A DNA stretch of 41,733 bases from Nitrosospira sp. (GTDB taxonomy: Bacteria; Pseudomonadota; Gammaproteobacteria; Burkholderiales; Nitrosomonadaceae): assembly GCA_013697655.1 (NCBI GenBank), contig JACCWK010000160.1:1-41733 (forward strand), in the 5' to 3' direction. A model generated the notes under the pieces. The model searched no databases, was not told the DNA's origin, and saw only the letters and a program-made list of their open reading frames with translations. Shown here piece by piece: positions 24,925-37,335 of the stretch (position 1 is the first letter of the stretch; each line of letters opens with the position of its first letter). A program made the translations under genes and the position numbers.

Positions 24925-26029
24925 TTATATGCCTTGTTTCAGGCTGGCCTCGATAAACTCATCCAGCCCGCCATCGAGTATCGCCTGGGTGTTGCCACTT
25001 TCGACGCCGGTACGCAAATCCTTGATGCGCGACTGGTCCAGCACATAAGAGCGGATCTGGTGCCCCCATCCGATATCCGTTTTGCTGTCTTCTATTGCTT
25101 GTTTTTCATCATTGCGTTTTCTCAATTCTGCCTCGTATAAGCGGGATTTAAGCATGGCCATTGCGTCCGCGCGATTGCGGTGCTGGGAACGGCCACTTTG
25201 GCATTGAACCACGATACCGGTGGGATTGTGGGTGATGCGAATGGCTGAATCGGTTTTGTTAATGTGCTGCCCCCCCGCACCGGATGCACGAAAGGTGTCT
25301 ACACGCAAATCCGCCGGGTTGATTTCTATTTCGATGGTTTCATCTACCTCCGGATATACGAAAACGCTGGCAAATGAGGTATGGCGGCGGTTGCCGGAAT
25401 CGAAGGGAGATTTACGCACCAACCGGTGGACCCCACTCTCAGTGCGAAGATAGCCGTACGCGTAATCGCCTGATATTTTAAGACTTGCGCTCTTGATCCC
25501 CGCAACCTCTCCGGGTGACTCTTCCATTACTTCCACATTGTAACCGCGGCGTTCGCAATAGCGCAGGTACATGCGTTCCAGCATTTCCGCCCAGTCCTGC
25601 GCTTCGGTGCCGCCTGAACCAGCTTGAATATCCACGAAGCAATTATTGGGATCCATGGGATTGGAAAACATGCGGCGGAATTCCATTTTCGCCACGGTGT
25701 TTTCCAGTTGCCCGATGTCGTAGCCAATGCTCTCCAGCGTGGCTTCGTCTTCCTCTTCTTTTGCCATCTGGAACAGATCCCGGGCATCGTCCAAGTGGCG
25801 CTCAACTGTTTTCAGGGTGATAACAATGCTTTCCAGCATTTTTTTCTCCCTCCCCAATTCCTGTGCGCGCTTATTGTCGTCCCAGATCGCGGGATCCTCA
25901 GTTAGCCGGGTGAGTTCATTCAGACGTGTCTGCTTGGCATCGTAGTCAAAGATACCTCCGCAATTCTGTCGCCCGGCTAGCGAGATCGGTGAGTTGATAG
26001 GCAATAATGTTAAGTTGTTCCGCTTCCAT
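24925..26029 (-). CDS. prfB: Peptide chain release factor 2, with programmed +1 frameshift
   Basis: RF2 of about 367 residues, read in two frames. Frame zero starts at ATG 26029 ([20 protein letters not shown]) and meets an in-frame TGA at 25948-25946 after RRYL. A +1 slip on CTT continues as [15 protein letters not shown] to the stop at 24925. The functional motifs are present: SPFDSG (stop-codon recognition SPF) and [13 protein letters not shown] (catalytic GGQ). RF2 reads UGA and UAA. Frameshifting at its own UGA autoregulates RF2 levels. A single-frame reading with an upstream start near 26115 would give a false N-terminus. Confidence 0.96.
25945..25960 (-). promoter_or_regulatory. prfB programmed +1 frameshift site
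   Basis: On the minus strand the site reads CGGAGGTATCTTTGAC. It contains a GGAGG Shine-Dalgarno-like element, the TAT CTT slippery codon, then the in-frame TGA followed by C, the poor termination context. This is essentially the E. coli prfB signal (AGGGGGTATCTTTGAC). Confidence 0.95.
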
Positions 26030-26056
26030 AGGAGAGCCGTTTCCAGAAAAGGATGA

Positions 26057-26062
26057 ATTATA
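26057..26062 (-). promoter_or_regulatory. Possible -10 element for prfB-lysS
   Basis: On the minus strand a perfect TATAAT, preceded by TG, sits 27 bases upstream of the prfB start. No good -35 box is visible at 17 bases, so the assignment rests on the -10 match and position. Confidence 0.4.
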
Positions 26063-26209
26063 CAGGAAGCAGAAAGGACGTTTGCTGCCGAACCTCCAAT
26101 ATGCAGCGGCAACACAGCGCGCCGCGACAGGACTTACAAAGATCAGGATAAAGCGCGAACCACCGGCCGATCATCGGACTATCGACAAGCTTTCCGTGCC
26201 AGAGGCCGA

Positions 26210-27070
26210 TCATGGATAACGAAGCGCTTTAGCGTGAAAACGCAGGTGGTTTTCGATAAATGTACTGATAAAAAAATAACTGTGATCGTAACCTGCGCGC
26301 ATGTTGATTTGAGCAGGATAGCCCGCCGCTTTACAGGCGGTGACGAGGCGCTCGGTTTTTAGCTGTTCCGTTAAGAATTCATCCGCATCACCCTGGTCGA
26401 CCAGCATCGGTGGTTGTTTTGATGCGATCGATGCCGATGCCTCAATCAGCAATGTTGCATCATAGTCCCGCCAGCCCGTCACGTCATCGCCCAGGTAACG
26501 GCTGAACGCTTTTTTACCCCAGGGGCTGTCAGTCGGGTTGGCGATAGGTGAAAAGGCGGATACCGATTGATAGCGCTGCGGATTCCGCAATGCAATGATA
26601 AGTGCGCCGTGGCCTCCCATCGAATGTCCGCAGATCGAGCGTCGGTCGCTTACCGGGAAATATCGTTCAATCAGGGACGGTAGCTCATCGACAACATAGT
26701 CATACATCTGGAAGTGTTGATTCCAGGGTGTTTGGGTGGCGTTCACGTAAAAGCCGGCCCCCACCCCCAGGTCGTAGGCATCCGGCGCATCGGCAACATC
26801 TTCTCCCCGGGGACTCGTATCCGGCATAACCAGCGCAATGCCCAGTTCTGCCGCAACGCGTTGAGCACCGGCTTTAAGCGTGAAATTTTCATCGGTACAG
26901 GTTAACCCCGACAGCCAGTAAACTACTGGTGGTTTTTCTTTATTGGTTGTCTCGGGGGGAAGGTAAATGGAGAAATTCATGTCGCAGTTCAGCGATTTTG
27001 AACGATGAGTGCAACGTCTTTGAGATCCATCGAACAAACGATGGGATGAGAGGAGCTTCAATTGCAACAT
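26210..27070 (-). CDS. fghA: S-formylglutathione hydrolase
   Basis: A 286-residue esterase-D family alpha/beta hydrolase. It begins [14 protein letters not shown] like other FghA/FrmB proteins, then shows [13 protein letters not shown], the nucleophile elbow [10 protein letters not shown] (S150), an aspartate in VDQGDADEF and the histidine in GYDHSYFF (about 263). It hydrolyses S-formylglutathione to formate and glutathione in the cytoplasm. GAGGA precedes the ATG. It follows the glutathione-dependent formaldehyde dehydrogenase gene on the same strand by 125 bases; together they complete formaldehyde detoxification. Confidence 0.95.
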   Translation of the reverse strand: MLQLKLLSSHRLFDGSQRRCTHRSKSLNCDMNFSIYLPPETTNKEKPPVVYWLSGLTCTDENFTLKAGAQRVAAELGIALVMPDTSPRGEDVADAPDAYDLGVGAGFYVNATQTPWNQHFQMYDYVVDELPSLIERYFPVSDRRSICGHSMGGHGALIIALRNPQRYQSVSAFSPIANPTDSPWGKKAFSRYLGDDVTGWRDYDATLLIEASASIASKQPPMLVDQGDADEFLTEQLKTERLVTACKAAGYPAQINMRAGYDHSYFFISTFIENHLRFHAKALRYP

Positions 27071-27195
27071 GCTAAATCCTCAACATTTAATTTGGATCTG
27101 GGCAAAAAGACATGGATTGGCAATTTATGCATCCTCTGAATATATTTCCGGGTTCGCCTGTGACGAGTTCTATAGCGAGCTGATTTACACATTCT

Positions 27196-28663
<1,468 letters not shown>

Positions 28664-29176
28664 ATGATGCGACGAATCTACTTTCTTGTCCCCGACGTTG
28701 CTATCGCCAAGCGTATCGTCGACGATTTGCTTCTGGCACGGATTGACGAGCGGCACCTTCACGTAATTGCAAAGCGTGGCACTGAGCTTGAGGACCTGCC
28801 CGAAGCCAATATGATGCAGAAAAGTGATTTCGTTCCTGCGGTGGAACGTGGACTGGCGCTGGGGGGGTCAGCTGGCGCCCTTGCTGGATTGGTCGCGATC
28901 GCGCTTCCTCCTGCTTCAACTGTAATTGCAGGAGGCATTTTGCTGGCAAGCACGCTGGCAGGGGCGGGGGTTGGTGCATGGGCCGGGAGCATGATCGGCG
29001 TGAGCACCAGCAATTCCAGAATCAAGCAGTTTGAGGCGGCGATTGAGGCAGGCCAGCTATTGGTTTTGGCTGACGTGCCAACGAATCGCGTTGAGGAAAT
29101 TGAAGCCCGTATCAAGGCGCATTTGCCTGAGGTGGAAATTGAAGGAACAGAACCGATAATACCGGCGTTCCCTTAG
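28664..29176 (+). CDS. DUF1269-type small membrane protein
   Basis: A 170-residue protein. A cytoplasmic N-terminal part (RRIYFLVPDVAIAKRIVDDL, HLHVIAKRGTELEDLPEA) is followed by a glycine/alanine-rich hydrophobic hairpin (about 65-108), then a soluble tail (LVLADVPTNRVEEIEARI). This pattern matches the DUF1269 family often annotated as integral membrane or magnesium-transport-like stress proteins. AGGAGATA precedes the ATG. It is a single gene divergent from frmA. Function unknown. Confidence 0.75.
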   Translation: MMRRIYFLVPDVAIAKRIVDDLLLARIDERHLHVIAKRGTELEDLPEANMMQKSDFVPAVERGLALGGSAGALAGLVAIALPPASTVIAGGILLASTLAGAGVGAWAGSMIGVSTSNSRIKQFEAAIEAGQLLVLADVPTNRVEEIEARIKAHLPEVEIEGTEPIIPAFP

Positions 29177-29542
29177 TTTGTAGATGATTTGCACATTGCG
29201 GCAGACTAGGCCTTCGACGCCACGGTTTTTCATCCAGCGACTTGCCGTGCGTGGCGAAGACTTTACTTGACATTTTAGCAGTCGATAGTGAATTCGCCCT
29301 CGACTACGCCGCCGCTCCCAAAAACATTTTGCGTTACTTTAGCCCTTCACTTATCCAGCGGTTTGGCTTTTGCGCTGTGTCATTGTTTCCGGGAGGGTAT
29401 TTTCTAGCCGCGCGTCGGTGTGCCTTCCACCTTGTGGCGCCTGTCTCTGGATGAACGTTAAAATGATGGGTCCTTGCATCGAGGTTATAGTTTTGCCCAG
29501 GCTGGTTTATCATTCATGGCTTTCAAACCGAAGAGTGTCACC
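29177..29542. other. Intergenic region before the DUF971 gene
   Basis: About 366 bases in which I support no gene. A 70-codon plus-strand frame (29242-29454) lacks a ribosome-binding site and family features. A TTGACA-like hexamer occurs near 29269 but no convincing -10 follows at the right distance. Confidence 0.35.
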
Positions 29543-29971
29543 ATGGCAGGACTCAGTAAAAATACGCCCAACCCCATTGAAGTAAAACTCCATAAGAAGT
29601 CCAGATTACTGGAAATTTCTTTTGGAGACGGCAAAACCTTCCGGCTCCCTTGCGAATTTCTCCGCGTCTATTCCCCCTCGGCAGAGGTGCGCGGTCATAG
29701 CCCAGGACAGGAAGTGCTACAAGTGGGGAAAATAGAAGTAAATATCAACCATATCGAGCCAGTAGGCAGTTATGCCATTCAGTTGAATTTTTCGGATGGC
29801 CATAATACCGGCCTGTATTCGTGGGACTTGCTCTATGACTATGGTCTGCATCAGGATGAAATGTGGAAACGGTACTTGAATAGGATGGAAGAAGCGGGTA
29901 TGAGCCGCGAGCCACCTGCTGGCTCGTCGACATCCAATGGGCAACCCACGCGGCAACCCACGTCGAAATGA
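29543..29971 (+). CDS. DUF971 (gamma-butyrobetaine hydroxylase N-terminal-like) protein
   Basis: 142 residues with the DUF971 fold. PNPIEVKLHKKSRLLEISF, then RLPCEFLRVYSPSAEVRGH, QEVLQVGKIEVNINHIEPVG and NTGLYSWDLLYDYG are all typical. The stand-alone domain is commonly found just upstream of ubiE in betaproteobacteria, as here. It may bind a metal or iron-sulfur cluster, but its function is not established. ATG 29543 was chosen for its GAAGAG upstream and for the family's length. ATG 29516 is possible. The C-terminus is a low-complexity Ser/Thr/Gln/Pro tail. Confidence 0.85.
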   Translation: MAGLSKNTPNPIEVKLHKKSRLLEISFGDGKTFRLPCEFLRVYSPSAEVRGHSPGQEVLQVGKIEVNINHIEPVGSYAIQLNFSDGHNTGLYSWDLLYDYGLHQDEMWKRYLNRMEEAGMSREPPAGSSTSNGQPTRQPTSK

Positions 29972-30024
29972 TTTAACCTTTCGTATGATTTAGAAGCATA
30001 CATATCTATATAAGCTGAACATTC

Positions 30025-30759
30025 ATGAATAAAACTACCCATTTTGGTTTCAACCTCGTTCCTGAAACTGAGAAAGCGCGCAAGGTGGCGGGCGTTTTCG
30101 ATTCAGTGGCTGAACGCTATGACTTGATGAATGACCTCATGTCGGCGGGGTTGCATCGGTTGTGGAAGCGTTTTGCCGTGGAAACCAGCAGCATCAGGAA
30201 GGGTAGTCGCGTACTTGACATTGCCGGTGGCACTGCTGACTTGAGTGCATTGTTCGTGGAGCAGGTAGGAGGAAATGGCGAGGTCTGGCTTACCGATATT
30301 AATAATTCCATGCTCACGATAGGCCGCGACCGACTGCTGGACCAGGGCGCAACTGTGTCGGTAGCGCAGTGCGACGCTGAGAAGTTGCCGTTTCCAGATG
30401 ATTATTTTGATTGCGTGAGCGTTGCTTTCGGTCTCAGAAACATGACCCACAAAGATGCAGCGTTGAAAGAAATGCTGCGTGTGCTCCGCCCCGGCGGTTC
30501 TGTTATCGTGCTTGAATTTTCAAAAGTATGGAAACCGCTGCAACGCCTTTACGATATTTACTCATTCAAGATGCTGCCAGCAATGGGCAAATTTATTGCA
30601 AAGGATCAGGATAGCTATCGTTACCTTGCCGAATCCATCCGTGTCCACCCTTCGCAGGAAGAGCTGAAGAAATTGATGCAGCAAGCCGGGTTCGAGCGCG
30701 TTGAGTATTTTAATCTGGCCGCCAATGTGGTTGCACTGCATCGAGGCTACAAATTCTAG
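30025..30759 (+). CDS. ubiE: UbiE, demethylmenaquinol/2-methoxy-6-polyprenyl-benzoquinol methylase
   Basis: A 244-residue AdoMet-dependent methyltransferase. [24 protein letters not shown] is the UbiE family signature start, followed by the AdoMet motif [32 protein letters not shown], and [17 protein letters not shown]. It performs the C-methylation in ubiquinone biosynthesis. It follows DUF971 by 53 bases. The usual companions ubiJ and ubiB do not follow here; the sucrose operon comes next. Confidence 0.95.
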   Translation: MNKTTHFGFNLVPETEKARKVAGVFDSVAERYDLMNDLMSAGLHRLWKRFAVETSSIRKGSRVLDIAGGTADLSALFVEQVGGNGEVWLTDINNSMLTIGRDRLLDQGATVSVAQCDAEKLPFPDDYFDCVSVAFGLRNMTHKDAALKEMLRVLRPGGSVIVLEFSKVWKPLQRLYDIYSFKMLPAMGKFIAKDQDSYRYLAESIRVHPSQEELKKLMQQAGFERVEYFNLAANVVALHRGYKF

Positions 30760-31026
30760 TATTCTGTTTCATAAATATGGCCGCTATAAACGCTCGATCG
30801 CCGAGTGGTGCGGTATTGCAGGGATAGCATATATCTTCTTACGTTGACTCGATACCAAGCTAATGTCGATTGAACGTCTCGCTCACAGTCTATTAATTAA
30901 ATCTGTTATAAAAATACTTCCTACGCTCTTTAGATACATATCGGCGAATATTCGCGCACGGCCTGCGAGTCTGAACTGCGCGATTAATGATTTAATGAGA
31001 TCAAGTCTTTTCCATGGGCTCCGAGG

Positions 31027-31938
31027 ATGACCGCCATCCGACACCTCGTACTCTTGTTTGGTGAAATTTTGATAGACCGGTTTCCCGACCAGGAAGTATT
31101 GGGGGGCGCACCGTTCAATGTTGCCATGCATTTGGGTGCTTTCGGTTGTGTGCCGGTTCTGGTTACCAGAATAGGGCAGGACAACGCCGGTTCGCGTTTA
31201 CTGCAGGCTCTGGAGAGATCGGGGTTACCTATACATGGGGTGCAGCTCGATTCCATGCATCCCACCGGAGTGGTAGAGGTGCGTCTCACGGCTGAAGGTC
31301 ATCGATTTGATATTCTTCCCGATAGAGCCTATGACCATATTCATCCACGCTTGTCCCGAATGACTGCCCTTGCAGTAAACCCCGAACTGGTCTATTTTGG
31401 GACGCTGGCCCAGCGCGCTCATTCTCATCGAGCCTTGCGCCATACGTTGCGTGCGGTTGGCGGACAGCGTTTTTTTGATGTCAATTTGCGTGATCCGTGG
31501 GTATCCGCCGAGCGGCTGCACTGGTCATTGCAACACGCAGATATCGTTAAAGCCAATGACACTGAGCTTGAGCGTATAGCCGGCCTGCTCGATTTGGACG
31601 CGACGTCCGCGGAAGAGCAGGCGAGGGCGCTGGTTCTGCGATATCAGTTACATGGATTGCTCATTACCTGCGGCGCAGCGGGTGTGTGGTGGCTGGACAG
31701 CACCGGGCAGCAGACATCAATGGCGACTGATGCCATAGCGGGTATCCGTGACACGGTAGGTGCTGGCGACGCGTTCTCGGCTGTTTTCATACTCGGAATG
31801 CTGTATGGATGGGCGGTGCCGGTTGCCTTGCAACGAGCGCACCATTTTGCTGGGGCAATTTGCCGGATACGTGGCGCGATTCCAGAGCATAACGATTTCT
31901 ACAAGCCGTTCCTTGAAGAATGGTTGGAGCATAGATGA
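31027..31938 (+). CDS. PfkB-family sugar kinase, probable fructokinase
   Basis: A 303-residue ribokinase/PfkB kinase. It has LFGEILIDRFPD and GGAPFNVAMHLGAFG (PfkB motif 1), and the anion-hole/catalytic motif DTVGAGDAFSA with catalytic Asp (about residues 242-252). Its position as the first gene of an operon with sucrose-phosphate synthase and sucrose synthase suggests fructose as substrate, recycling fructose released when sucrose synthase cleaves sucrose. The stop overlaps the next start (ATGA). The ribosome-binding site is weak (GAGG too close to ATG), so another nearby start is possible. Confidence 0.88.
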   Translation: MTAIRHLVLLFGEILIDRFPDQEVLGGAPFNVAMHLGAFGCVPVLVTRIGQDNAGSRLLQALERSGLPIHGVQLDSMHPTGVVEVRLTAEGHRFDILPDRAYDHIHPRLSRMTALAVNPELVYFGTLAQRAHSHRALRHTLRAVGGQRFFDVNLRDPWVSAERLHWSLQHADIVKANDTELERIAGLLDLDATSAEEQARALVLRYQLHGLLITCGAAGVWWLDSTGQQTSMATDAIAGIRDTVGAGDAFSAVFILGMLYGWAVPVALQRAHHFAGAICRIRGAIPEHNDFYKPFLEEWLEHR

Positions 31939-34100
31939 AAGAGTTATATGTGCTGATGCTAAGCCTGCACGGGTTGATTCGAGGGAATAATCTGGAACTT
32001 GGGCGCGATGCTGATACCGGCGGCCAAATCTTATACGTCGTGGAACTGGCCCGGACACTTGCGCGTCAACGACAAGTAGGCAAGGTGGATTTGCTAACCC
32101 GCCGAGTAGAAGATTCAGCTATCTCGGCGGACTACGCCTGTCCGGAGGAGATTCTTGGCGATCACGCCCGGATTATTCGCCTTCGATGCGGACCCCGCCG
32201 CTACCTGCGTAAGGAAAGCCTTTGGCCTTATCTAGACCAGCTGGTGGATCGCGTATTGCTTTTTCTGCGCGAGCAGAAGCGCTTGCCTGATGTCATCCAC
32301 AGCCATTATGCCGATGCCGGATATGTCGGGATGCAGCTCTCCCAGCTACTGGGTATTCCGCAGATCCACACCGGGCACTCGCTTGGACGCAGCAAACAGC
32401 AACATCTCCTGGCGCAAGGCCGCAAACCACAGGCGCTGGAACGTCAGTTCAATTTTCACCGGCGCATCGCTGCCGAGGAAGCCATATTGCAACAGGCCAG
32501 TCTGATCATAACCAGCACGCCTCAGGAGAGCGCCGAGCAGTATGGTTTGTATACTAATTATCAGGCCGAGCGTGCAGTTGTTATCCCGCCTGGAACTGAT
32601 ATATCGCGTTTTGCTCCGCCCAGCCGCCGGACTCCGCCGGAACCGGAGGTCGCGAGACTGATTGACCGCTTCCTGGTTCAGCCGAGAAAGCCTCTGATAT
32701 TGACAATTTGCCGTCCGGAAATGCGAAAAAATCTTGGTGCTTTGGTTGCTGCGTTCGGTAGTTCACCTTCGCTTCATGAAAGGGCCAATCTTGCCATCGT
32801 GGCTGGCAACCGCGAGGACATCCGCAAACTTGAGACCGCTCAGACTGAGGTTATGACCAGTCTATTACTCGATATTGATCAATACGATTTGTGGGGTAAG
32901 GTTGCCCTGCCAAAGCAGCATAAACCAATCGATGTCGCTGGATTTTACCGGCTTGCGGCCCAGCGTCGAGGCGTATTTGTCAATCCGGCGCTCACTGAGC
33001 CGTTCGGCCTGACCCTGCTTGAAGCGGCTGCCAGCGGTCTTCCGATCGTGGCTACCGAAGACGGTGGGCCACGAGATATCGTCGGCCATTGCAAAAATGG
33101 GATGCTGGTTAATCCCTTGGATATTCATGCGATAGCGGAGGCCATTGAATACGTACTGGCTGAGCCGCGTCGTTGGCAGCGCTGGGCGCGCAATGGCATT
33201 GCAGGGGTAAAGAATCACTATACCTGGGATGCACACGTCAAGAAATACCTGCATGTTCTATCCCGTTTGCTGCATCACGAGCGAAAGCAAATCCGGCGGG
33301 ACATGGCGATATACCGGCCGCAACGGCATCCGCTCCCATTGGTCTCGCAGATGTTGATAAGCGACATCGATAATACCCTGCTTGGTGATCGCGCTGCCTT
33401 GCGCCGTTTTCTTGCCACGCTGCGCGCCACGCCGCCAAACCTGGGTTTTGGTATCGCGACCGGCCGTACATTGGAAAGTACATTGAAGATATTGAAGGAA
33501 TGGGGGGTGCCATTACCGGACGTACTTATTACCGCGGTCGGCAGCGAGATAAATTATGGTGTGGAGCTCCGGCCTGATATTGGATGGCAAAATCTGATCA
33601 AGTACTCGTGGCGCCGCGACGCAGTGGAAGAGGCGTTGCGCGAAGTACCGGGGCTCATCCTGCAATCCCCAGAAAATCAGCGTGAATTCAAGCTCAGTTA
33701 CAATGTCGACCCCGAGGCGTTGCCGCCAATTTCTAAAATCCGTGCCTTGCTGCGCGAGCAGAAACTGTCTGCTAACTTGATCTACTCTCGCCAGGCATTT
33801 CTCGACATTTTACCTCTGCGTGCCTCCAAAGGACGAGCAATACGCTATCTTGCTTACAAATGGGGATTGCCATTACGTGCTTTTCTGGTAGCAGGTGATT
33901 CCGGTAACGACCATGAAATGCTGATCGGAGATACGCTCGGTGTCGTGGTTGCCAATCACAGCCCTGAACTCGCGAGTTTGAGGGGAAACGAACAAATTTA
34001 TTTCGCTAATACCCGTTATGCGGATGGTATTGCAGAGGGCATGGCACACTACGCATTTGGTATTTCCACACCGGAGACCACGAATGATTTCAAAATTTGA
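31935..34100 (+). CDS. Sucrose-phosphate synthase with C-terminal sucrose-phosphatase-like domain
   Basis: A 721-residue bidomain enzyme. The N-terminal GT-B glycosyltransferase has the SPS sequence [20 protein letters not shown] (from about 22), [22 protein letters not shown], and the donor-site [19 protein letters not shown] (E-x7-E). From about residue 470 a HAD domain begins with [12 protein letters not shown] (DxDxT) and includes [12 protein letters not shown]. It makes sucrose-6-phosphate from UDP/ADP-glucose and fructose-6-phosphate, and the HAD domain probably removes the phosphate. It overlaps the kinase by ATGA and sucrose synthase by 17 bp. Fused enzymes of this kind are known in Nitrosomonas-type bacteria. 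Confidence 0.93.
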   Translation: MKELYVLMLSLHGLIRGNNLELGRDADTGGQILYVVELARTLARQRQVGKVDLLTRRVEDSAISADYACPEEILGDHARIIRLRCGPRRYLRKESLWPYLDQLVDRVLLFLREQKRLPDVIHSHYADAGYVGMQLSQLLGIPQIHTGHSLGRSKQQHLLAQGRKPQALERQFNFHRRIAAEEAILQQASLIITSTPQESAEQYGLYTNYQAERAVVIPPGTDISRFAPPSRRTPPEPEVARLIDRFLVQPRKPLILTICRPEMRKNLGALVAAFGSSPSLHERANLAIVAGNREDIRKLETAQTEVMTSLLLDIDQYDLWGKVALPKQHKPIDVAGFYRLAAQRRGVFVNPALTEPFGLTLLEAAASGLPIVATEDGGPRDIVGHCKNGMLVNPLDIHAIAEAIEYVLAEPRRWQRWARNGIAGVKNHYTWDAHVKKYLHVLSRLLHHERKQIRRDMAIYRPQRHPLPLVSQMLISDIDNTLLGDRAALRRFLATLRATPPNLGFGIATGRTLESTLKILKEWGVPLPDVLITAVGSEINYGVELRPDIGWQNLIKYSWRRDAVEEALREVPGLILQSPENQREFKLSYNVDPEALPPISKIRALLREQKLSANLIYSRQAFLDILPLRASKGRAIRYLAYKWGLPLRAFLVAGDSGNDHEMLIGDTLGVVVANHSPELASLRGNEQIYFANTRYADGIAEGMAHYAFGISTPETTNDFKI

Positions 34101-36474
34101 TGCCTGGGCCGTAGACCATCGAGATGAGCTGCATGCACTGTTGCGTAAATGGTTCGAGCTGGAGCGCCCGCTTCTCCTGCGCTCGGATTTGCTTGAGGCT
34201 TTTGACGTGGTGCGCGATTGTCACCCGCAGCCTCTTGTCAACACCCCCTTGCACGAGTTGGTCAAGTCGCTGCAAGAAGCGGTTTGCCGCCCTCCATTGA
34301 CATATCTGGCGTTACGCGAAGGTGCGGGGCGTTGGTCCTTTTTACGTATTCATCAGCAACAACTTATACCGGAGATTATCAGCGTTTCCGATTATCTTGC
34401 TTTCAAGGAGTTGCTGGTGCGTCCAGAAGGGTCGCATGAACCGGTACTGGAGCTGGACTTTAGCCCTTTTAATCGCGAGTTTCCGAGACTTACGGAAACT
34501 CGGTCGATTGGCCAGGGAGTAATGTTTCTCAACAGGCAGCTGTCGGGTACGCTGTTTACTCAATCGGGTATTGGAGCAGCCAAACTATTACATTTCTTAA
34601 CCGTACACAACATGGATGGCCAGCAGTTGATGCTCCATGGCAACTTTGCCAATGTTGCGGCGCTACGCACCGGTTTGCGTCACGCACTTGGTTTGCTCGA
34701 CAGCTTTCCTGAAGACGCTCCGTGGCAGACGATTGCTGAACCGCTGAGCGGTCTAGGTTTTGCGCCCGGCTGGGGTAATCATGTCAAGCGGGTGATCGAC
34801 ACCATGAGTCTATTGGTAGATATTCTGGAGGCCGCCTCGCCGCAAATTCTCGAGAACTTTCTGGCGCGTATTCCCATGATCTCAAAATTACTGATTCTGT
34901 CGCCACATGGTTATTTTGGGCAGGATAATGTACTGGGAATGCCTGATACGGGTGGTCAGGTAGTCTATATCCTCGATCAGGTACGTGCACTTGAACGGGA
35001 AATGAGCGAGCGTCTCATTTTGCAGGGAATCGTGGCACAACCAAAAATTCTGATATGCACACGCCTGATTCCCGATGCGGGAGAAACATTATGCAACCAG
35101 CCGCTGGAAAAAGTCCACGGTACCCAAAATTCCTGGATCGTGCGGGTACCATTTCGAAAAGAAAATGGAGAAATTATTCGACATTGGATATCTCGTTTCG
35201 AGATCTGGCCCTACCTTGAGAATTTCGCCCGCGACATCGAACGTGAAGCGCTGGCGCAGCTGAGCGGCCGCCCCGATCTCGTTATCGGCAATTACTCGGA
35301 TGGCAATTTGGTGGCTTCCCTGATTTCGAAACGGATGGGGATAACTCAATGCAATATCGCACATGCGCTGGAACAGAGTAAATATCTTCATTCTGCTTTG
35401 CACTGGCAGGAGAATGAGGCTCAATACCATTTTAACTGCCAGTACACTGCTGATCTTATCGCGATGAATAGCGCAGATTTCATTATTACCAGTACCTATC
35501 AGGAAATCGCCGGCACTCCTTACACGGTCGGGCAATATGAAACCTACCAGAACTACACGATGCCAGGGTTATATCGGGTAGTGAACGGTATAGACCTTTT
35601 CGACCCAAAATTTAATATCGTCTCGCCAGGTGCGGATGCCGATGTGTATTTCTCATACCTTGATCGCGAGCGCCGGCTGCAGTCCTTGCTTCCCGACATT
35701 GAACGTCTGTTGTATGCGAGCGATCCTGGCGTACCGTCGCGCGGTTATTTCGATGACCCTTCCAAGCCCCTGATTTTCACGATGGCCCGTCTGGACGTGG
35801 TCAAGAATCTGACTTCGCTGGCAGCGTGGTTTGCGCAGTGCCCTCAGCTATCGGAGGCCGCTAATCTGTTGATAATTGGAGGGTATATTGATCCGGCTGC
35901 TTCAAATGATAGTGAAGAACGTGCCGAAATAGATCATATGCATGCCATCATGAATGAATATAAATTGGAAGGACGGATGCGCTGGCTCGGAACGAGGCTG
36001 GAGAAGAATCTGGCCGGGGAGTTATATCGTCATGTGGCTGACCGGCGCGGGATTTTCGTTCAGCCTGCTAGATTTGAGGCATTCGGATTGACGATTATCG
36101 AGGCTATGGCGTCCGGCCTGCCCGTGTTTGCCACTTGTTATGGAGGTCCTCGGGAGATCATCCAGCATGGCATTTCGGGATATCACTTTGACCCTAACGA
36201 CGGTTCGGCGGCAGCCTCAGCCATGGTGGATTTTTTTGCACGCTCAGCGGTCGATCCAATTTTTTGGGACAAGGTGTCCGAAATGGCGCTAAAAAGGGTT
36301 GAATCACGTTACACATGGGGACTTTACGCAGAGCGGATGATGACATTGTCCCGCATTTACGGTTTTTGGAAATTTGTCAGCAACCTCGAACATGAGGAAA
36401 CCATACGGTATCTCAACATGTTTTACCATTTGCAGTTTCGTCCCATGGCGAAGTCGTTGCTGCCCGATCAATAA
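34084..36474 (+). CDS. Sucrose synthase
   Basis: A 796-residue GT-B enzyme. The N-terminal part is the sucrose-synthase regulatory region (from [19 protein letters not shown]). The catalytic part has [61 protein letters not shown] and the donor-site [19 protein letters not shown] (E-x7-E). It reversibly converts sucrose and a nucleoside diphosphate into NDP-glucose and fructose, feeding glycogen or other glucan synthesis. The ATG at 34084 has GGAG upstream and lies inside the SPS gene, so translation is coupled. The extra 22 residues of the longer frame are SPS coding sequence in another phase. Confidence 0.95.
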   Translation: MISKFDAWAVDHRDELHALLRKWFELERPLLLRSDLLEAFDVVRDCHPQPLVNTPLHELVKSLQEAVCRPPLTYLALREGAGRWSFLRIHQQQLIPEIISVSDYLAFKELLVRPEGSHEPVLELDFSPFNREFPRLTETRSIGQGVMFLNRQLSGTLFTQSGIGAAKLLHFLTVHNMDGQQLMLHGNFANVAALRTGLRHALGLLDSFPEDAPWQTIAEPLSGLGFAPGWGNHVKRVIDTMSLLVDILEAASPQILENFLARIPMISKLLILSPHGYFGQDNVLGMPDTGGQVVYILDQVRALEREMSERLILQGIVAQPKILICTRLIPDAGETLCNQPLEKVHGTQNSWIVRVPFRKENGEIIRHWISRFEIWPYLENFARDIEREALAQLSGRPDLVIGNYSDGNLVASLISKRMGITQCNIAHALEQSKYLHSALHWQENEAQYHFNCQYTADLIAMNSADFIITSTYQEIAGTPYTVGQYETYQNYTMPGLYRVVNGIDLFDPKFNIVSPGADADVYFSYLDRERRLQSLLPDIERLLYASDPGVPSRGYFDDPSKPLIFTMARLDVVKNLTSLAAWFAQCPQLSEAANLLIIGGYIDPAASNDSEERAEIDHMHAIMNEYKLEGRMRWLGTRLEKNLAGELYRHVADRRGIFVQPARFEAFGLTIIEAMASGLPVFATCYGGPREIIQHGISGYHFDPNDGSAAASAMVDFFARSAVDPIFWDKVSEMALKRVESRYTWGLYAERMMTLSRIYGFWKFVSNLEHEETIRYLNMFYHLQFRPMAKSLLPDQ

Positions 36475-36510
36475 TACCGATCCGATATAAAAGCGTTAGC
36501 CGGGCTTGAT

Positions 36511-37335
36511 TTACCTATCTGCGGGTATTTGCGCAACTTTGGAAACGGCTTGAATACGGTTGTAAACGTCTAATTTCTTGAAGATATTCTGAAGATGATT
36601 TTTAACGGTAAAGATGCTAATTCCCAGAACGGCGGCGATTTCGAAGTTGGTTTTGCCTATCCGGACACAATTTAGTATCTCGATTTCCCGATTGCTTAAT
36701 CCAAAGTCGTCGATATTTTGTGAAGATGGGATAGGTTGACCGCTGTGGGGGAGAGGCGTAATCTGACCTAATGCGCTATCAATATATGGCAGCAGAACTT
36801 CAATTGCATTAATGGTCGAAGGGGCGAGCTTTTTTTCCGAACTAAAGATCAGGTAGAGACAGTCATGATGCCCGCGCTCATCGCTGATCCCGTGTACCAA
36901 TAAAGATTGCATGCCTTGCAACGCGATGCCCAGGGAGCGCTTCAGGTCACGCTCTTCGTATTCAAGCAGGAGGAACCCGGATTCGCCGATACTCAACGCA
37001 TAGGGTGTCTTATCAAGTTCGATCCAGCGATTAAAAAGCCCTTGGAGCAGAGGAGATAGACTCTCCACATTGGCATGATCGGTTCTTACATCCAGCAGAG
37101 CGGATACGATGTCATAGTGGATAAGATTCGAAGGGAAGTTTCCCCATGCCGCAAGCATGATTTCGTGAGGTAAATAATGCTGGATTTCACCCTGCAGCCA
37201 TAGTAAAAAGTCGTAGTGTCGTCGCACGGCTATCCCCTCCTGGATTATCCGGGAGTACCGTCCTGCATCTTCAGCAGAGAGAGAAAAGGAAAAAGCCATA
37301 TTTACACGCTGCGGGCTGGCATTTAAGAAGGACAT
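36511..37335 (-). CDS. epsA: EpsA-like LuxR-type regulator (PEP-CTERM/XrtB associated)
   Basis: A 274-residue protein. The C-terminal LuxR HTH reads LSNREIEILNCVRIGKTNFE, then VKNHLQNIFKKLDVYNR (about 212-264). The N-terminal half (YSRIIQEGIAVRRHYDFLLW, FNRWIELDKTPY) matches the sensory region of EpsA, the activator associated with exosortase B/PEP-CTERM exopolysaccharide loci. No eps gene is visible in the window, so it acts on genes elsewhere or regulates the neighbouring secreted protein. It is convergent with the sucrose synthase gene. Confidence 0.82.
   Translation of the reverse strand: MSFLNASPQRVNMAFSFSLSAEDAGRYSRIIQEGIAVRRHYDFLLWLQGEIQHYLPHEIMLAAWGNFPSNLIHYDIVSALLDVRTDHANVESLSPLLQGLFNRWIELDKTPYALSIGESGFLLLEYEERDLKRSLGIALQGMQSLLVHGISDERGHHDCLYLIFSSEKKLAPSTINAIEVLLPYIDSALGQITPLPHSGQPIPSSQNIDDFGLSNREIEILNCVRIGKTNFEIAAVLGISIFTVKNHLQNIFKKLDVYNRIQAVSKVAQIPADR

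Noticed and set aside
26007-26219. 70-codon plus-strand frame upstream of prfB
   Set aside because: It overlaps the true prfB start and promoter region on the other strand and shows no family features.
28701-28979. Minus-strand 92-codon frame rich in Pro and Gln over the DUF1269 gene
   Set aside because: Antisense to a gene with ribosome-binding site and membrane-protein pattern.
29242-29454. 70-codon plus-strand frame upstream of the DUF971 gene
   Set aside because: No ribosome-binding site, no domain, atypical composition; left as intergenic.
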